A stretch of DNA of 64,000 nucleotides, taken from NCBI GenBank assembly GCA_003554965.1, contig PWHR01000009.1, positions 1-64,000 of the forward strand, written 5' to 3'. Of the stretch, positions 53,548-63,314 are shown in pieces. The DNA comes from Thermoplasmata archaeon (GTDB taxonomy: Archaea > Thermoplasmatota > Thermoplasmata > Halarchaeoplasmatales > Halarchaeoplasmataceae). Numbering within the stretch: the first letter of the stretch is position 1; every line of letters starts with the position of its first letter. The notes under the pieces are model-generated. The model was not told the origin of the DNA. It saw only the letters and a list, made by a program, of their open reading frames with translations, and searched no databases. Made by a program: the position numbers and the translations under genes.

Positions 53548-54783
53548 TCAGCTTTTTATAACTCCGTGTCCGATGAGATGCCATTTACCTTTTATCCTTC
53601 TGCTTATCGCGATACGTTCTCCTTCATCTGCACAAACCGATCTTTTTAATTTGACTTCGGCTTCGTTACCTCGGGCAGAAGTCACCACGCCTACAGTTGT
53701 AGATGAACCGACAGTGAGCATCAGCGGTTCTCTAGTCTTTATATTCTCTACGTCGATCTCTTTTTCCATACCAACGACTTTATCGAAGAGACTCACTTCC
53801 ATCAAGAAATCATCTTTTATCGGGGGTAACTCTCCGGGATAGCCGGCTACTCTTCCTGCCAAGGAATCCGATTTTGAAAGGCTGGGATCCAATCTGGTCC
53901 CAACACCGATCAATCCACCCGGCTCGACTTCCTCCATCTGGATAGAACCAGAGTTCAATGTTCCGATGGTCGTGGTCAGGGTCTCCCATTTCTTTTCGCC
54001 CCCTTCCTCTATTTCTATACCAGGTTTGATCTCAATCTCATCTTCGACCTTTAACCTTCCTCTGATCAACGATCCTCCGATGACTGCTCCTTTTAATTCA
54101 CTTATCGGAGTTCCTGGCTTGTTTATATCGAATGAACGGGCTATAGGTAACCTTGGAGATTCGTTAGGATCGCGTTCAGGAGTCTGTATCTCCTTCTCTA
54201 TAGCCTCGATAAGTATGTCTACATTTACGTCGTGGTGAGCGGATACAGGTATGATGGGTGCTTCTTCAGCCACGGTGCCTTTGATGAATTCCTTTATCTG
54301 TTGGAAATTCTCTTTTGCTCTTTTTTCCGTTACTAGATCTACTTTATTTTGAACTATCACTATGTTTTCTACGCCCGAGATGTCCAAACCCATAAGATGT
54401 TCTTGTGTCTGAGGTTGGGGACACTTTTCATTAGCAGCTATTACAAGAACGGCTCCGTCCATCACTGAGGCACCCGTCAGCATGGTCGCCATGAGAGTCT
54501 CATGGCCTGGTGAATCCACAAAAGATATGGCTCTTTGGAATTCGGCTTCACCTCCGCATTTAGAACATGTAGGCTCCGTGGTATAAGCTTCACTGCCTTC
54601 GCAATCGGGGCATTTGTAAAACGCTGTATCTGCATATCCTAACCTTATACTTATACCTCTTTTCGTCTCTTCTGAATGACGGTCTGTCCACTCCCCGCTG
54701 AGAGCTTCAGTTAAAGTAGTTTTTCCATGGTCAACGTGCCCGACCATCCCTATGTTTATCTCAGGTTGTTCCGGAACTTTCAT
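53548..54783 (-). CDS. eif2g: Translation initiation factor aIF2 gamma subunit
   Basis: GTPase subunit of aIF2, which brings Met-tRNAi to the ribosome. G1 [15 protein letters not shown] (about residue 14), a zinc knuckle [19 protein letters not shown] inside the G domain, G3 [13 protein letters not shown]4 VQNKVDLV, and the EF-Tu-like domains II and III with KREG-type [13 protein letters not shown]. Length 411 is typical. It overlaps the S6e gene by 4 bases; S6e-aIF2-gamma linkage is common in archaea. Confidence 0.97.
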   Translation of the reverse strand: MKVPEQPEINIGMVGHVDHGKTTLTEALSGEWTDRHSEETKRGISIRLGYADTAFYKCPDCEGSEAYTTEPTCSKCGGEAEFQRAISFVDSPGHETLMATMLTGASVMDGAVLVIAANEKCPQPQTQEHLMGLDISGVENIVIVQNKVDLVTEKRAKENFQQIKEFIKGTVAEEAPIIPVSAHHDVNVDILIEAIEKEIQTPERDPNESPRLPIARSFDINKPGTPISELKGAVIGGSLIRGRLKVEDEIEIKPGIEIEEGGEKKWETLTTTIGTLNSGSIQMEEVEPGGLIGVGTRLDPSLSKSDSLAGRVAGYPGELPPIKDDFLMEVSLFDKVVGMEKEIDVENIKTREPLMLTVGSSTTVGVVTSARGNEAEVKLKRSVCADEGERIAISRRIKGKWHLIGHGVIKS

Positions 54784-55175
54784 TGATTCTCTCCCTCTTC
54801 TTCCAGGAGTTCTGGTATCTTTTTCGGCCCGTGTTCTATTACCTTCAAATTGATCTGATTTATATCATCAGATACGGTGTTTGCTCTGAAAGTTTTTTTC
54901 TTTTTCTTGCCACCTTTTTTAGACTTGAAACCGACACCGCCTTTAGCAAGGATCTTTTTCCTACCGGTTCCAGGTATGTTCTTTTTCATGGGAAAGCCAT
55001 CGATGTCACTGCCTCCGGTCACTTCCAGCTTATAACCTGGCAGTCCAACGAATATACCGTCTACTTCTCCACCGATCTTCTTACCGATCAACCTGTTGGC
55101 GTGCTGACCGTCCACTTTACTTTGATAACTATTTCCTTCCTTTGGATCTGAGATCACGACTTCAAACTCTGCCAT
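54780..55175 (-). CDS. rps6e: 30S ribosomal protein S6e
   Basis: Archaeal/eukaryotic ribosomal protein S6e. [20 protein letters not shown] at the start, [18 protein letters not shown] (about residues 50-67) as signature, [20 protein letters not shown] as basic stretch and [19 protein letters not shown] near the end. Length 131. First gene of the leftward pair with aIF2-gamma; it is divergent from priS. Confidence 0.96.
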   Translation of the reverse strand: MAEFEVVISDPKEGNSYQSKVDGQHANRLIGKKIGGEVDGIFVGLPGYKLEVTGGSDIDGFPMKKNIPGTGRKKILAKGGVGFKSKKGGKKKKKTFRANTVSDDINQINLKVIEHGPKKIPELLEEEGENQ

Positions 55176-55237
55176 ATCTTGACACTCCGATGTATTTTTG
55201 TCTTATTACACCCTACTCCTATAAAACTTTGATGGGG

Positions 55238-56521
55238 ATGTCCTTCGAAAAATATTTTACTGCACGAAGTGAATCGGGTATCGTGAGCGAAATAAGCAAG
55301 TCACGCCGATTCCTCTCACGCGTTCTGAGAGATCATTACTCCATGGGGCTGCCGAAGTTACCTTACAGGTATACTAGACGGGAATTTGCCTTTGTCTATT
55401 TTGATAATGAAGGTATGCACAGACCAGTAGCTTTTCGATCGAAGAGCAAAATAAATGCTTTTCTGAGAAAAAGAAACCCCCTGCACTCATATTATTCCAC
55501 AGCTTATTATTCCAATCCAGAGGCGCCGATGGCAGAGAAAGAGTGGTTAGGAGCGGACCTGGTCTTCGATCTAGATGCCGATCATATCCCGGGGAGCGAA
55601 GGTTTAGATTACATAGAACAACTGAAGAGGGTGAAAGAAAAATGCCTTTTATTATTAGATGATTTTTTGAAGGATGACTTTGGTTTTCAGGAAGAGGACA
55701 TGGAGTTATACTTTTCAGGACATCGAGGCTACCATATCCACGTTAGAGATGATGACGTCTTACATCTTTCTGCTCAGGCTAGAAGGGAGATAGTTGATTA
55801 CATAACCGGTGTAGGTTTGGATCTGGATACTATACTCCCAAAAGAGAGGATAAAAGTTGATGAATTCCAAGATAGGGATATAACCAAGGAGAGTCCAAAG
55901 CTGCCACCTGAAGAGGAAGGTGGTTGGAGAAACAAGACCAGGCGTTTGACCAAAGAGCTTCTCCAGAGGTGGGATGGAATGGAGGAACTTGAGGTGATAG
56001 ATGAGATGAAAGAGAAGCACGGAGTGGGTTCAAAGACGGCGGAAGGTCTTTACCAGGATCTTTATGAGGAGGGTAAATGGAGAAACATAATAGAGAAGGG
56101 AGTTCTCAATGTTTTTTCGGAGGATAAAAGGATGGTCAATGTCAAATCATTCAAGAAGATAATAAATGGCGTGTTGAAAGAAGAAAATATTCAGGAGATA
56201 GGTTCTCAGATAATCGGAGCTACAGACGAGCCCGTAACCGGAGATACGAAAAGGTTGATAAGACTACCGTTTTCTATCCACGGAGGCTCTTTCCTGACGG
56301 TGGAAGATATCGCTCCCGATGAGATCGAAAGTTTTGAACCGTTGAATGATGCATTGCCAGATTTCCTCTCCGATAAATCCTATACGATCGAATTCGAACA
56401 GCTGCCTGATCTGAACTCTGTACGTATAAAAGATACCACATTTGATATAGAGGGGAAGATGGAGGTACCTGAATACGCCGCCCCCTTCATGATATCGAAA
56501 TTAGGGGCGAAACTCCTATAA
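55238..56521 (+). CDS. priS: DNA primase small (catalytic) subunit PriS
   Basis: Synthesises primers for replication with PriL. SFEKYFTARSESG at the start, REFAFVYFDNEGMHRP (about residue 47), the catalytic acidic cluster GADLVFDLDADHIP (about 105), SGHRGYHIHVRD with conserved His (about 165), and late RLPFSIHGGSFL. Length 427 is at the long end of the family. The frame is open upstream of 55238, but family similarity starts at MSFEKYF; a TATA-like CTATAAAAC lies just before, so the exact RNA start is unsure. Confidence 0.93.
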   Translation: MSFEKYFTARSESGIVSEISKSRRFLSRVLRDHYSMGLPKLPYRYTRREFAFVYFDNEGMHRPVAFRSKSKINAFLRKRNPLHSYYSTAYYSNPEAPMAEKEWLGADLVFDLDADHIPGSEGLDYIEQLKRVKEKCLLLLDDFLKDDFGFQEEDMELYFSGHRGYHIHVRDDDVLHLSAQARREIVDYITGVGLDLDTILPKERIKVDEFQDRDITKESPKLPPEEEGGWRNKTRRLTKELLQRWDGMEELEVIDEMKEKHGVGSKTAEGLYQDLYEEGKWRNIIEKGVLNVFSEDKRMVNVKSFKKIINGVLKEENIQEIGSQIIGATDEPVTGDTKRLIRLPFSIHGGSFLTVEDIAPDEIESFEPLNDALPDFLSDKSYTIEFEQLPDLNSVRIKDTTFDIEGKMEVPEYAAPFMISKLGAKLL

Positions 56522-56627
56522 AGGAAAATATAATTATATGATGTCAGAAAATTGATAGGTTTCAAATCAAGTTCCGGATGATTCTAAAACAATCAGAAGT
56601 CATTAATGGAGTCCAGGAGAAAACCTT

Positions 56628-57575
56628 ATGGCTAAGATCCCTAAAAAGGCAGATGGATTGAGCCCCGAGCTCAAGAAAAAGCTTGAACAGGTTGAAAGCA
56701 AAGTAGAAGATCATACACAGATCAGGAGGGTTAAAAGACTTCAGGAACTCCAGAAGAAGCTGGAGGAATCTCACAAGATAGAACGGTTGAAAAATATCAA
56801 GAAAAAGATCTTGATGCCCCAGTTCGGAGTTATCCTGGTACTTTTCCCTCTACTTATGATATTAGACGGGGCTTCTTTATCGCCTCTATATCTACCCCTT
56901 TTTTATCCTCTCTTGATGCTCTTCTTCTGGTTATTGATCCTCTGCATAGAAGCCTTTGGATTCAGAATTTTGGAGATAAAGAATCATCCTAGCAAGAGCG
57001 TCAAATGTCTGATGGCGAGGAAGTCCATGAAAAAAGCCGTCCCCGTCATCATTGTGGCACTACTGATCTTTGGTTTGTTCTACACCCCATATCTTTCTGA
57101 GGAGATCAGTGAACGTTCTTCTATTAAGGAAGGATTCGGGTTAAACCAGGGCGATGAAAAAGAGATAGATACTACATCTATAGGAAGGTTCGGGTTTTTA
57201 AGTATCAGTGACCTGGTTTTGGAAATTGACGAAGGATCGATCGAAATAGAGCTGAGAGACTACGATCGAACGAGACTTTATAATGAAACTGTATCCCGGG
57301 AAGAAGATATCAGTGATGAGGTCCTAGAAGAGATACCGAAAAGGGAGTTCAAAGAGCTTACATTCTTCTTCAACTATCCTAGTGAAAGCGAAAACGAGGT
57401 AGATACTAGCGAAAATCAAATCGACGTAGAGTTCACTTTAGAGATGGAGATAGAAGATGGCAAGCTTCATTGGCTTTCCTTGCTAGGTTTTCTTTATCTT
57501 GCTACTTTCACGGAGTGGACCGCTGTCTTTTATCCCTTCAAGAAAAAATACAGCGGTGCTGGGATCTATCATTGA
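56628..57575 (+). CDS. Unrecognised membrane protein with N-terminal coiled coil
   Basis: 315 residues. A basic, heptad-like N-terminus (about residues 10-60; ELKKKLEQVESKVEDH) precedes two or three transmembrane helices (FGVILVLFPLLMILDG; FYPLLMLFFWLLILCIEAF), another helix (VPVIIVALLIFGLFYTPYL), then a long acidic extracellular domain (about 160-285) and a last helix (LSLLGFLYLATFTEWTAVFY). Family not known. An 11-base-range SD-like GGAG lies upstream. It sits between priS and the convergent radical SAM gene with a 1-base gap. Confidence 0.7.
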   Translation: MAKIPKKADGLSPELKKKLEQVESKVEDHTQIRRVKRLQELQKKLEESHKIERLKNIKKKILMPQFGVILVLFPLLMILDGASLSPLYLPLFYPLLMLFFWLLILCIEAFGFRILEIKNHPSKSVKCLMARKSMKKAVPVIIVALLIFGLFYTPYLSEEISERSSIKEGFGLNQGDEKEIDTTSIGRFGFLSISDLVLEIDEGSIEIELRDYDRTRLYNETVSREEDISDEVLEEIPKREFKELTFFFNYPSESENEVDTSENQIDVEFTLEMEIEDGKLHWLSLLGFLYLATFTEWTAVFYPFKKKYSGAGIYH

Positions 57576-57576
57576 C

Positions 57577-58377
57577 TCATAGGACGCAGCACTTTTCGAT
57601 CCTCTCAACTTCGTATCTTTTTTCTGCCCACGATATCGTCTTCTTGGAAGGTATGACGATACCTTCAGCTCCTTTTTTTAGCGCCTTTATCTCGAATTCG
57701 TATCTTCCGCGCTCTCTCATGCATCCTAAGATTATATCAGTTTTTGAGGGTATGTGATCCATCACAGAAAAAAAATCATCTTTCCTTACCGTTTTTCCAA
57801 AATTTTGTGGGATAAGAGAATTCAACACCACCACCGGAGGCTCATCAAGAAGCTCTATAGCTTTGAATTCACCCTTCAATTCACCTTTATTCAAGCCAAC
57901 AGTCACGTGTGGGATCACTTTCATCCCCTTTTCCTTTAAACTCTCATATCCTTTTTTATAATCTTCTGGGGTGAGCTGTAAACCGTACACCGTTTCGATC
58001 GTGGACTTATCTCCAATCATATCATATGAAACGGTATCAATATCTGTACTAGCTAGTTTTTCGATCGTATCCTCATCAGGAACGCCTGTGTGAACGTTTA
58101 TTTCCAGCGAAGTGGTTTCTTTGATCTCAGAGAGGACTTCGATGTGATCCTGAAGAGGTAGTCTGCCCTTTTTGGTGAAACCTCCACTAAGGAGAAAACC
58201 TTCACCTCCTTCCTCTTCATGATTCAATGCAAACTCGTAAAGATCTTCTGGATTAGCGACTGCTTTCATCCCCTGTAAAAATCTTCCTCTGCAGTGAGGG
58301 CAGGAAAGTGCGCAGTTTTCCCCAGTTATAGAAACGCTCGGAAACTTTTCTCCCGGGAAGTAGAATTTTTTCATCAC
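57577..58377 (-). CDS. Radical SAM protein, BioB-related archaeal type
   Basis: Radical SAM enzyme with cluster motif CALSCPHC (C-x3-C-x2-C, about residues 23-30) in ITGENCALSCPHCRGRFLQG. The TIM-barrel continues with GFLLSGGFTKKGRLPL, LEINVHTGVPDEDTI and VIPHVTVGLNKGELKGE. A late CMRERGRYEFE and the C-terminal CCVL add Cys residues for a possible second cluster. The layout recalls the COG1856 biotin-synthase-homologue group; a role in lipoate-type sulfur insertion is possible but unproven. The N-terminal ATG may be 58377 or 58374. Confidence 0.78.
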   Translation of the reverse strand: MMKKFYFPGEKFPSVSITGENCALSCPHCRGRFLQGMKAVANPEDLYEFALNHEEEGGEGFLLSGGFTKKGRLPLQDHIEVLSEIKETTSLEINVHTGVPDEDTIEKLASTDIDTVSYDMIGDKSTIETVYGLQLTPEDYKKGYESLKEKGMKVIPHVTVGLNKGELKGEFKAIELLDEPPVVVLNSLIPQNFGKTVRKDDFFSVMDHIPSKTDIILGCMRERGRYEFEIKALKKGAEGIVIPSKKTISWAEKRYEVERIEKCCVL

Positions 58378-58468
58378 TGACCTAGGATTCGAAGTGATAA
58401 TTAAGATTTAGGTTTTTGCTGCAAAACTGACCAATCAATTTATAAAAAACGAGTTGATACTGAAGGAT

Positions 58469-58768
58469 ATGGTAGTTGGGGAAAAAAGGAAACGCTATAT
58501 AGCCTTCGTTATAGAAGAAGGAGAAACGGACAGGAGAGAGATGATAGGGGCCATCAGATCTGAATTTAGCAGGGAAGAATACGAAGAGATAAAGCCCTGG
58601 TTGACTGTATTCGAAGGCGATAAAGGTATCGTTAGATGCAAACATACCGGTAAAGAGAGAGCGATAGATATTTTGAACAGGATCAAAGTTGGAGGTGGTA
58701 GGGTCCAGACTATAACCACGAGCGGAACTATAAAGAAAGCTAAAGAAAGGTTGTTCGATCATGGATGA
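58469..58768 (+). CDS. rnp2: RNase P protein component 2 (Pop5)
   Basis: Protein subunit of RNase P, which matures tRNA 5' ends. RKRYIAFVIEEGETDRREM at the start, GKGIVRCKHTGKERAIDIL-like DKGIVRCKHTGKERAIDIL in the middle (about residues 52-70) and IKVGGGRVQTITTSGTIKKA near the end match Pop5. ATG 58469 is preferred over an upstream start at 58454. It overlaps the radical SAM gene by 8 bases. Confidence 0.87.
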   Translation: MVVGEKRKRYIAFVIEEGETDRREMIGAIRSEFSREEYEEIKPWLTVFEGDKGIVRCKHTGKERAIDILNRIKVGGGRVQTITTSGTIKKAKERLFDHG

Positions 58769-60410
58769 AGAAAGATGGCAGAAGGACGTAGAAAGGAGAG
58801 AGAAAGTTGACGTCCTTGTCGTGGACGGTTACATAGACGAGCCTAGCCTTCTTGGAGTTCCTCCATACCTCTCTACAGAACCTAGAAAGCTGGTGGGCGT
58901 CGCGAGAGAAGCAGGTTTAACATGGGAATACGTAACAGCGGACGAGTACAGACGGAACGGTCTACCTCTTGGTGATATCGTTTTAGTTCATGGAGGAGTA
59001 ACTGTTCCGGGTAAGTATCTTATGGGCACACCTTTGAGTGCTGAGGAAGCTGAAGAGATAGCTGAAGAGCCGGGAGAAACTTTTCTTGGAGGGCCTCTTG
59101 CAAGGTACGAACATGTGGATGGGTTCGATCATTACGCTTTGAAAGATCTATCAGCATACTTTTACGACTCGCTTTATGGTAAGGGCGAAGATAGATGGTC
59201 TGAACCCTTGGAGATGGAGGATTGGCTGAAATACGGTCATAAAGTCGTTGAAAGGCACCCTCTCCATCCAGATCCATTGATCATAGAGATGAGCGCCTAC
59301 CGCGGATGTCCAAGATATTTTACCGGGGGTTGTTCGTTTTGTTCTGAACCGGATTACGGTAAGCCACAATTCAGAGAGCAGGAAGACATAATAGAAGAGA
59401 TGGAACTCCTGTATGAGAAGGGCGTAAGAAATTTTAGATTAGGTGGACAGTCCTGCACTATCAGTTATAAGGCAAAAGGAATAGGAGAAAAAGAGGTACC
59501 TGAACCTCGGCCTGATGAGATCAAAAAACTGTTTCAAGGCATAGATGATAAGTGTCCAGAATTAAAAGTTTTTCATCTAGATAACGCTAACCCCGCTGTG
59601 ATATCAGAGTATCCAAAAAAGGGCAAAAAGATATTGAAAACTATAGTGGAATACACGACCCCTGGAAACGTCTTAGCTTTTGGACTTGAATCAGCCGACG
59701 AAGAGGTGATCCAAAAGAACAACCTAAACTGTACGCCTGATCAGGCGAAAGAAGCAGTTAAGATAGTAAATAGGATAGGTCGAGAAAGAGGGGTAAACGG
59801 TATGCCCAAACTTTTACCGGGCATAAATTTTCTGGGCGGATTGAAGGCCGAAACCAGAGAAACCTACGAGAAGAACTTTCAGTTTTTGAAAGAGATTTTC
59901 GAGGAGGACCTGCTCCTAAGAAGGATAAACATACGGCAGGTGCTCTCTCATTCTAAGGAGTTCGATCTGAGATATAAAAGGGAATTCAAAATGTTCAAGA
60001 AGAGAGTCAGGGAGGAGATAGATAGGCCACTGCTGAAAAAGATGCTTCCGAAGGGCACCTTATTGAAGGATGTTTACATGGAAAAGATGGACGGCAGCAC
60101 AACCTTCGGTCGGCAGGTGGGGACGTATCCTTTGCTTGTCGGTATCGACTACGAACTCGAACTTGGAGAGTACTATGATGTGAAGGTCACCGACTACGGC
60201 TATCGGAGCGTTACAGGAGTGCATCAACCCTTTTATTTAGATGAAGCAGCTTTCAAGCAGTTGAAGGAGATCCCTGGGGTGGGAAAGAAAAGGGCCGCCA
60301 CGATATTCCGAAAAAGGCCTGAAAATAGAACAGAGCTTAAAGAGATAATCGATGATGAGGAGGTTTTAGAGACGGTTTTAGGTTTTGTGATATTTAAAAA
60401 CGAAAGATGA
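58761..60410 (+). CDS. Radical SAM protein with C-terminal helix-hairpin-helix (COG1031-like)
   Basis: 549 residues. N-terminal Rossmann/B12-like region ([20 protein letters not shown]) and [16 protein letters not shown]. The unusual cluster motif [17 protein letters not shown] has spacing C-x7-C-x2-C (about residues 185-196), followed by [13 protein letters not shown] and [19 protein letters not shown]-terminal helix-hairpin-helix ([20 protein letters not shown]) suggests nucleic acid contact. It overlaps Pop5, so a tRNA-linked reaction is an attractive but unproven idea. Function unknown. Confidence 0.85.
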   Translation: MDEERWQKDVERREKVDVLVVDGYIDEPSLLGVPPYLSTEPRKLVGVAREAGLTWEYVTADEYRRNGLPLGDIVLVHGGVTVPGKYLMGTPLSAEEAEEIAEEPGETFLGGPLARYEHVDGFDHYALKDLSAYFYDSLYGKGEDRWSEPLEMEDWLKYGHKVVERHPLHPDPLIIEMSAYRGCPRYFTGGCSFCSEPDYGKPQFREQEDIIEEMELLYEKGVRNFRLGGQSCTISYKAKGIGEKEVPEPRPDEIKKLFQGIDDKCPELKVFHLDNANPAVISEYPKKGKKILKTIVEYTTPGNVLAFGLESADEEVIQKNNLNCTPDQAKEAVKIVNRIGRERGVNGMPKLLPGINFLGGLKAETRETYEKNFQFLKEIFEEDLLLRRINIRQVLSHSKEFDLRYKREFKMFKKRVREEIDRPLLKKMLPKGTLLKDVYMEKMDGSTTFGRQVGTYPLLVGIDYELELGEYYDVKVTDYGYRSVTGVHQPFYLDEAAFKQLKEIPGVGKKRAATIFRKRPENRTELKEIIDDEEVLETVLGFVIFKNER

Positions 60411-60419
60411 GGTGCCGTG

Positions 60420-61490
60420 ATGGAAGAGATCGATGTCCTTCCGATATGGGCAGACAGCATGGGCGCTAAAAGCATGTGCGTTAAGGTGGAAACTTCCGAT
60501 ACTTCTCTGCTTATCGACCCATCTGCGGCTGTGATGCAGAAGAGCTTTCCTCTTAAAACGGAGAAAAAGTACTCCCTTCTTGACGAAGCAAGAGGTGAGA
60601 TCGAAAAGGCATCTAAAGATGTTGAACATATCTTTGTTTCTCATTATCACTACGACCATCATTTCCTTCCCGATACACAGGGGATAGATTTTGAGAAAAT
60701 TTTCTCAGGAAAGGAGATTTGGATGAAGGACCCGAACAGATGGATAAACCGTTCCCAATGGAGAAGGAGCAGGAAGTTTTTGAGTTCTCTATTAGAACTT
60801 GATGGAGATAAAGGTCTAGATGATTTTAAACAGGAACCTGAAAAAGTCGATTACCGCGATCCTTTGAATGAGATGGAGCTTCTGCATGAGATAGAGGAAG
60901 AAGGATATGCTGAACGGCGTCGAGAACTCCATGAAAAATGGAGAGAGCAATTTTTCAGAAGAACAGATATGTGGAACGAGGAAGAACATGTTAAGGAACC
61001 CCTTTCCAACTTACATTTTGCAGACGGCCGGACTTTTGAAGAGGGAAATACCAAGATACGATTCACTGACCCTCTTTTTCACGGCATCGAATATTCCAAA
61101 ACGGGTTGGGTGTTAGCAGTGGTGATCGAAAAGGGAGATGAGAAGTTCATCTACACTTCAGACATTCAGGGTCCGACGATAGAAGATTATGGGGCATGGT
61201 TGATAGACGAGGACCCAGATTTTCTGATAATGGACGGACCCGCTACGTACCTTTTAGGGTATATGCTGAATCAGTTCAATCTGGATCGATCTATAAAAAA
61301 TGCAGAAAGGATCATCGAAAAGTGTGATTTTGAAACATTGCTCTATGATCACCATCTAACTAGAGAGAACGGATTTCGAGAGAAAACTGAAGATATCTGG
61401 GATGTAGCGGAAAGGGAGAGAAAAGAAGTTTTGACTTACAGCGAATTCCTAGAAGGAGAGGACCCTTTAGCCGAACGGATCGAAGAGTGA
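60420..61490 (+). CDS. UPF0282 metallo-beta-lactamase-fold hydrolase
   Basis: MBL-fold metallo-hydrolase of the archaeal UPF0282 family. IWADSMGAKSMCVKVET at the start, metal motif SHYHYDHHFLPD (about residue 77), FTDPLFHGIEYSKTGWVLAV, IYTSDIQGPTIEDYGAWL with metal ligands and LLYDHHLTRENGF near the end. Substrate unknown. ATG 60420 follows AGGTGCCG; GTG 60417 is in frame. It follows the radical SAM gene by 9 bases, third gene of the pop5 operon. Confidence 0.88.
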   Translation: MEEIDVLPIWADSMGAKSMCVKVETSDTSLLIDPSAAVMQKSFPLKTEKKYSLLDEARGEIEKASKDVEHIFVSHYHYDHHFLPDTQGIDFEKIFSGKEIWMKDPNRWINRSQWRRSRKFLSSLLELDGDKGLDDFKQEPEKVDYRDPLNEMELLHEIEEEGYAERRRELHEKWREQFFRRTDMWNEEEHVKEPLSNLHFADGRTFEEGNTKIRFTDPLFHGIEYSKTGWVLAVVIEKGDEKFIYTSDIQGPTIEDYGAWLIDEDPDFLIMDGPATYLLGYMLNQFNLDRSIKNAERIIEKCDFETLLYDHHLTRENGFREKTEDIWDVAERERKEVLTYSEFLEGEDPLAERIEE

Positions 61491-62015
61491 TCAATCTATC
61501 TTATTCAAATTTTCTTTATATCGGTCAGAGAAGGATGCGTACTCTTCTTTGATCTTTTTCCATGTATCCTTGTATTCTTCCGATATTTGTTTTACGGTTT
61601 TAGCGGGAAGCCCCACCGCTACTTCTTCATCTTCGATAGTTTGTCCATTAGTTACAACGGCACCTTCACCGACAACGCTCCACCTGCCTATCTTCGCTTC
61701 ATCACTTATTATCGCCCCCATACCTATCACCGCATAGTCATCTATGCTGGCGCCGTGGATTATAGCTCCGTGTCCTATTGTAACCCATCCTCCTATCTCC
61801 GTCTTTTTATCGGGTCTAGCGTGTATCACACAGTTCTCCTGGACGTTTGAATTGTCTCCTATAACTATAGTGCTGTAATCCCCTTTTATCCTGGCACCCG
61901 GGGCGACATAACAGTTCTCTCCTATAGATACATCGCCTATCACTGTAGCGCTATCTGCAACGTAACTGCTGTTTGAAACCTTAGGTCTTCTTCCTTCGAA
62001 CTCGTATATTGTCAT
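61491..62015 (-). CDS. Gamma-carbonic anhydrase-like hexapeptide protein
   Basis: Left-handed beta-helix of hexapeptide repeats (DSATVIGDVSIGENCYVAPG, then VIGDNSNVQENCVIHARP). The three zinc-ligand His of gamma-class enzymes are visible in CVIHARP and IGHGAIIHGASI. Length 174 is that of the YrdA/Paa-like group rather than of Cam; it lacks the acidic loop of fully active Cam. Its stop directly abuts the convergent UPF0282 gene. Confidence 0.9.
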   Translation of the reverse strand: MTIYEFEGRRPKVSNSSYVADSATVIGDVSIGENCYVAPGARIKGDYSTIVIGDNSNVQENCVIHARPDKKTEIGGWVTIGHGAIIHGASIDDYAVIGMGAIISDEAKIGRWSVVGEGAVVTNGQTIEDEEVAVGLPAKTVKQISEEYKDTWKKIKEEYASFSDRYKENLNKID

Positions 62016-62094
62016 GCTTCCTCATAACAGAGCAAAATTAAAAATCCTTCCTACGGGCAAAATGATATTATCGACCTTTAGGATGAGGTAAACT

Positions 62095-62571
62095 ATGAAG
62101 TACGTATTAGACACTTCCGCTATACTATCTGGAAAAGATATCCCACTCGACGAGGACCTTTACGTTCCGACAGGAGTGCTCTCTGAGATCAAAAAAGGAG
62201 GAAGATGGTATAGAAAATTGGAGATGATGAGAGCCGCTGGGCTCACTGAAATCGAGCCGCCAGGCAACGTGATGGATACGGTAAGACGTCAGGCGAGTAA
62301 AACGGGAGACGATATAAGACTCTCTGATACAGATATGGAAGTGGTAGCTCTAGCTATCTATGTAGAAGGTACTATCATAACTGATGACTATTCCATACAG
62401 AATTTAGCTAAATCTATGGATTTAGATTTTAAAGGTATCGCACAAGAAGAGATCGACGAAGAATGGGAATGGGAATACAGGTGTGTGGATTGCAGGAGAT
62501 GGTTGAAAGAGCCGAAGGATGAATGTCCTAGATGTGGTGGTGAAGTAAGAAGCTCAAGGTTGGTCGGTTGA
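62095..62571 (+). CDS. nob1: Endoribonuclease Nob1-like (PIN domain plus zinc ribbon)
   Basis: Nuclease for the 3' end of 16S rRNA precursor. PIN domain with acidic residues in KYVLDTSAILSGKD, PTGVLSEIKKGG, LSDTDMEVVALAI and IITDDYSIQNLAKSM; C-terminal zinc ribbon YRCVDCRRWLKEPKDECPRC (about residues 128-147). Length 158 is standard for archaeal Nob1. The stop overlaps the convergent DUF1122 gene by 18 bases. Confidence 0.92.
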   Translation: MKYVLDTSAILSGKDIPLDEDLYVPTGVLSEIKKGGRWYRKLEMMRAAGLTEIEPPGNVMDTVRRQASKTGDDIRLSDTDMEVVALAIYVEGTIITDDYSIQNLAKSMDLDFKGIAQEEIDEEWEWEYRCVDCRRWLKEPKDECPRCGGEVRSSRLVG

Positions 62572-63207
62572 ATCGAAATCTTTTAAGATCTCCCTAGCCC
62601 TTTCAAAAGCTCTTTCAGTATATCCTGTCTTTTCGTATTCATCCTCATTTTCAAGAAACTTTTCAGCCTCTTCTTTTATCCCTTCTAAGTGCTTAGTTTC
62701 ATGTTCTTCATCGATTGGTTTTTCCGCCTGTAATTTCTGTCCTCCTTCGTTGAATCCTTCTGCAAAATACCAGTCTTTGAACCATGTGAAACCTCTCCTG
62801 AAGAGCTGATTACCCAGCCTAGTACAAGGTTCTGGCACACCTCTTGATAGCATATCCATGGTTTCTTGATCCTCATAATATTCTACGAATATCCTTCCTC
62901 CTTCATTGAGTTCAGCCGAGATAAGATCTAGTAGGTAATATTCCAAATCGGAACCGAAGTAATCGATACTTTTACCGTCTGATTTTATCACTGGAACGAT
63001 ACTGAATAGTTCGACCCAGGGTTGGTAATTCGGGAGATCACCGTGATACAGGCTGATTCGCATAAGCCTTTCCTTATCTTTTTTACCGATCAACAAGTCA
63101 AAATACTCTTGGCCAGAAATCCTACCATTCCTGAAATTCTTTCCCTCTAGAACGAAATCCTTGACCGCGAACTCATTTTTCAATTTGTTTTTCAATCTCT
63201 TCAGCAT
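62554..63207 (-). CDS. DUF1122 family protein
   Basis: 217 residues, soluble. PNYQPWVELFSIVPVIKSDG, GGRIFVEYYEDQETMDMLSR and the characteristic WFKDWYFAEGFNEGGQKLQA (about residues 138-157) fit the DUF1122 group, which has a GNAT/acyltransferase-like look; the activity is unknown. The C-terminal 50 residues are charged and helical. Family assigned from memory of the signature. Confidence 0.75.
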   Translation of the reverse strand: MLKRLKNKLKNEFAVKDFVLEGKNFRNGRISGQEYFDLLIGKKDKERLMRISLYHGDLPNYQPWVELFSIVPVIKSDGKSIDYFGSDLEYYLLDLISAELNEGGRIFVEYYEDQETMDMLSRGVPEPCTRLGNQLFRRGFTWFKDWYFAEGFNEGGQKLQAEKPIDEEHETKHLEGIKEEAEKFLENEDEYEKTGYTERAFERAREILKDFDSTDQP

Positions 63208-63314
63208 CTTATTCTCTCTTTTATTATTGTTAGTTTTGTTAAGTATCTATCGCCTTTGACAGAAAAACTATAAATGGGATCGAAAATAGAAAAAAAAGTT
63301 TTTGGTTGGGTTTT

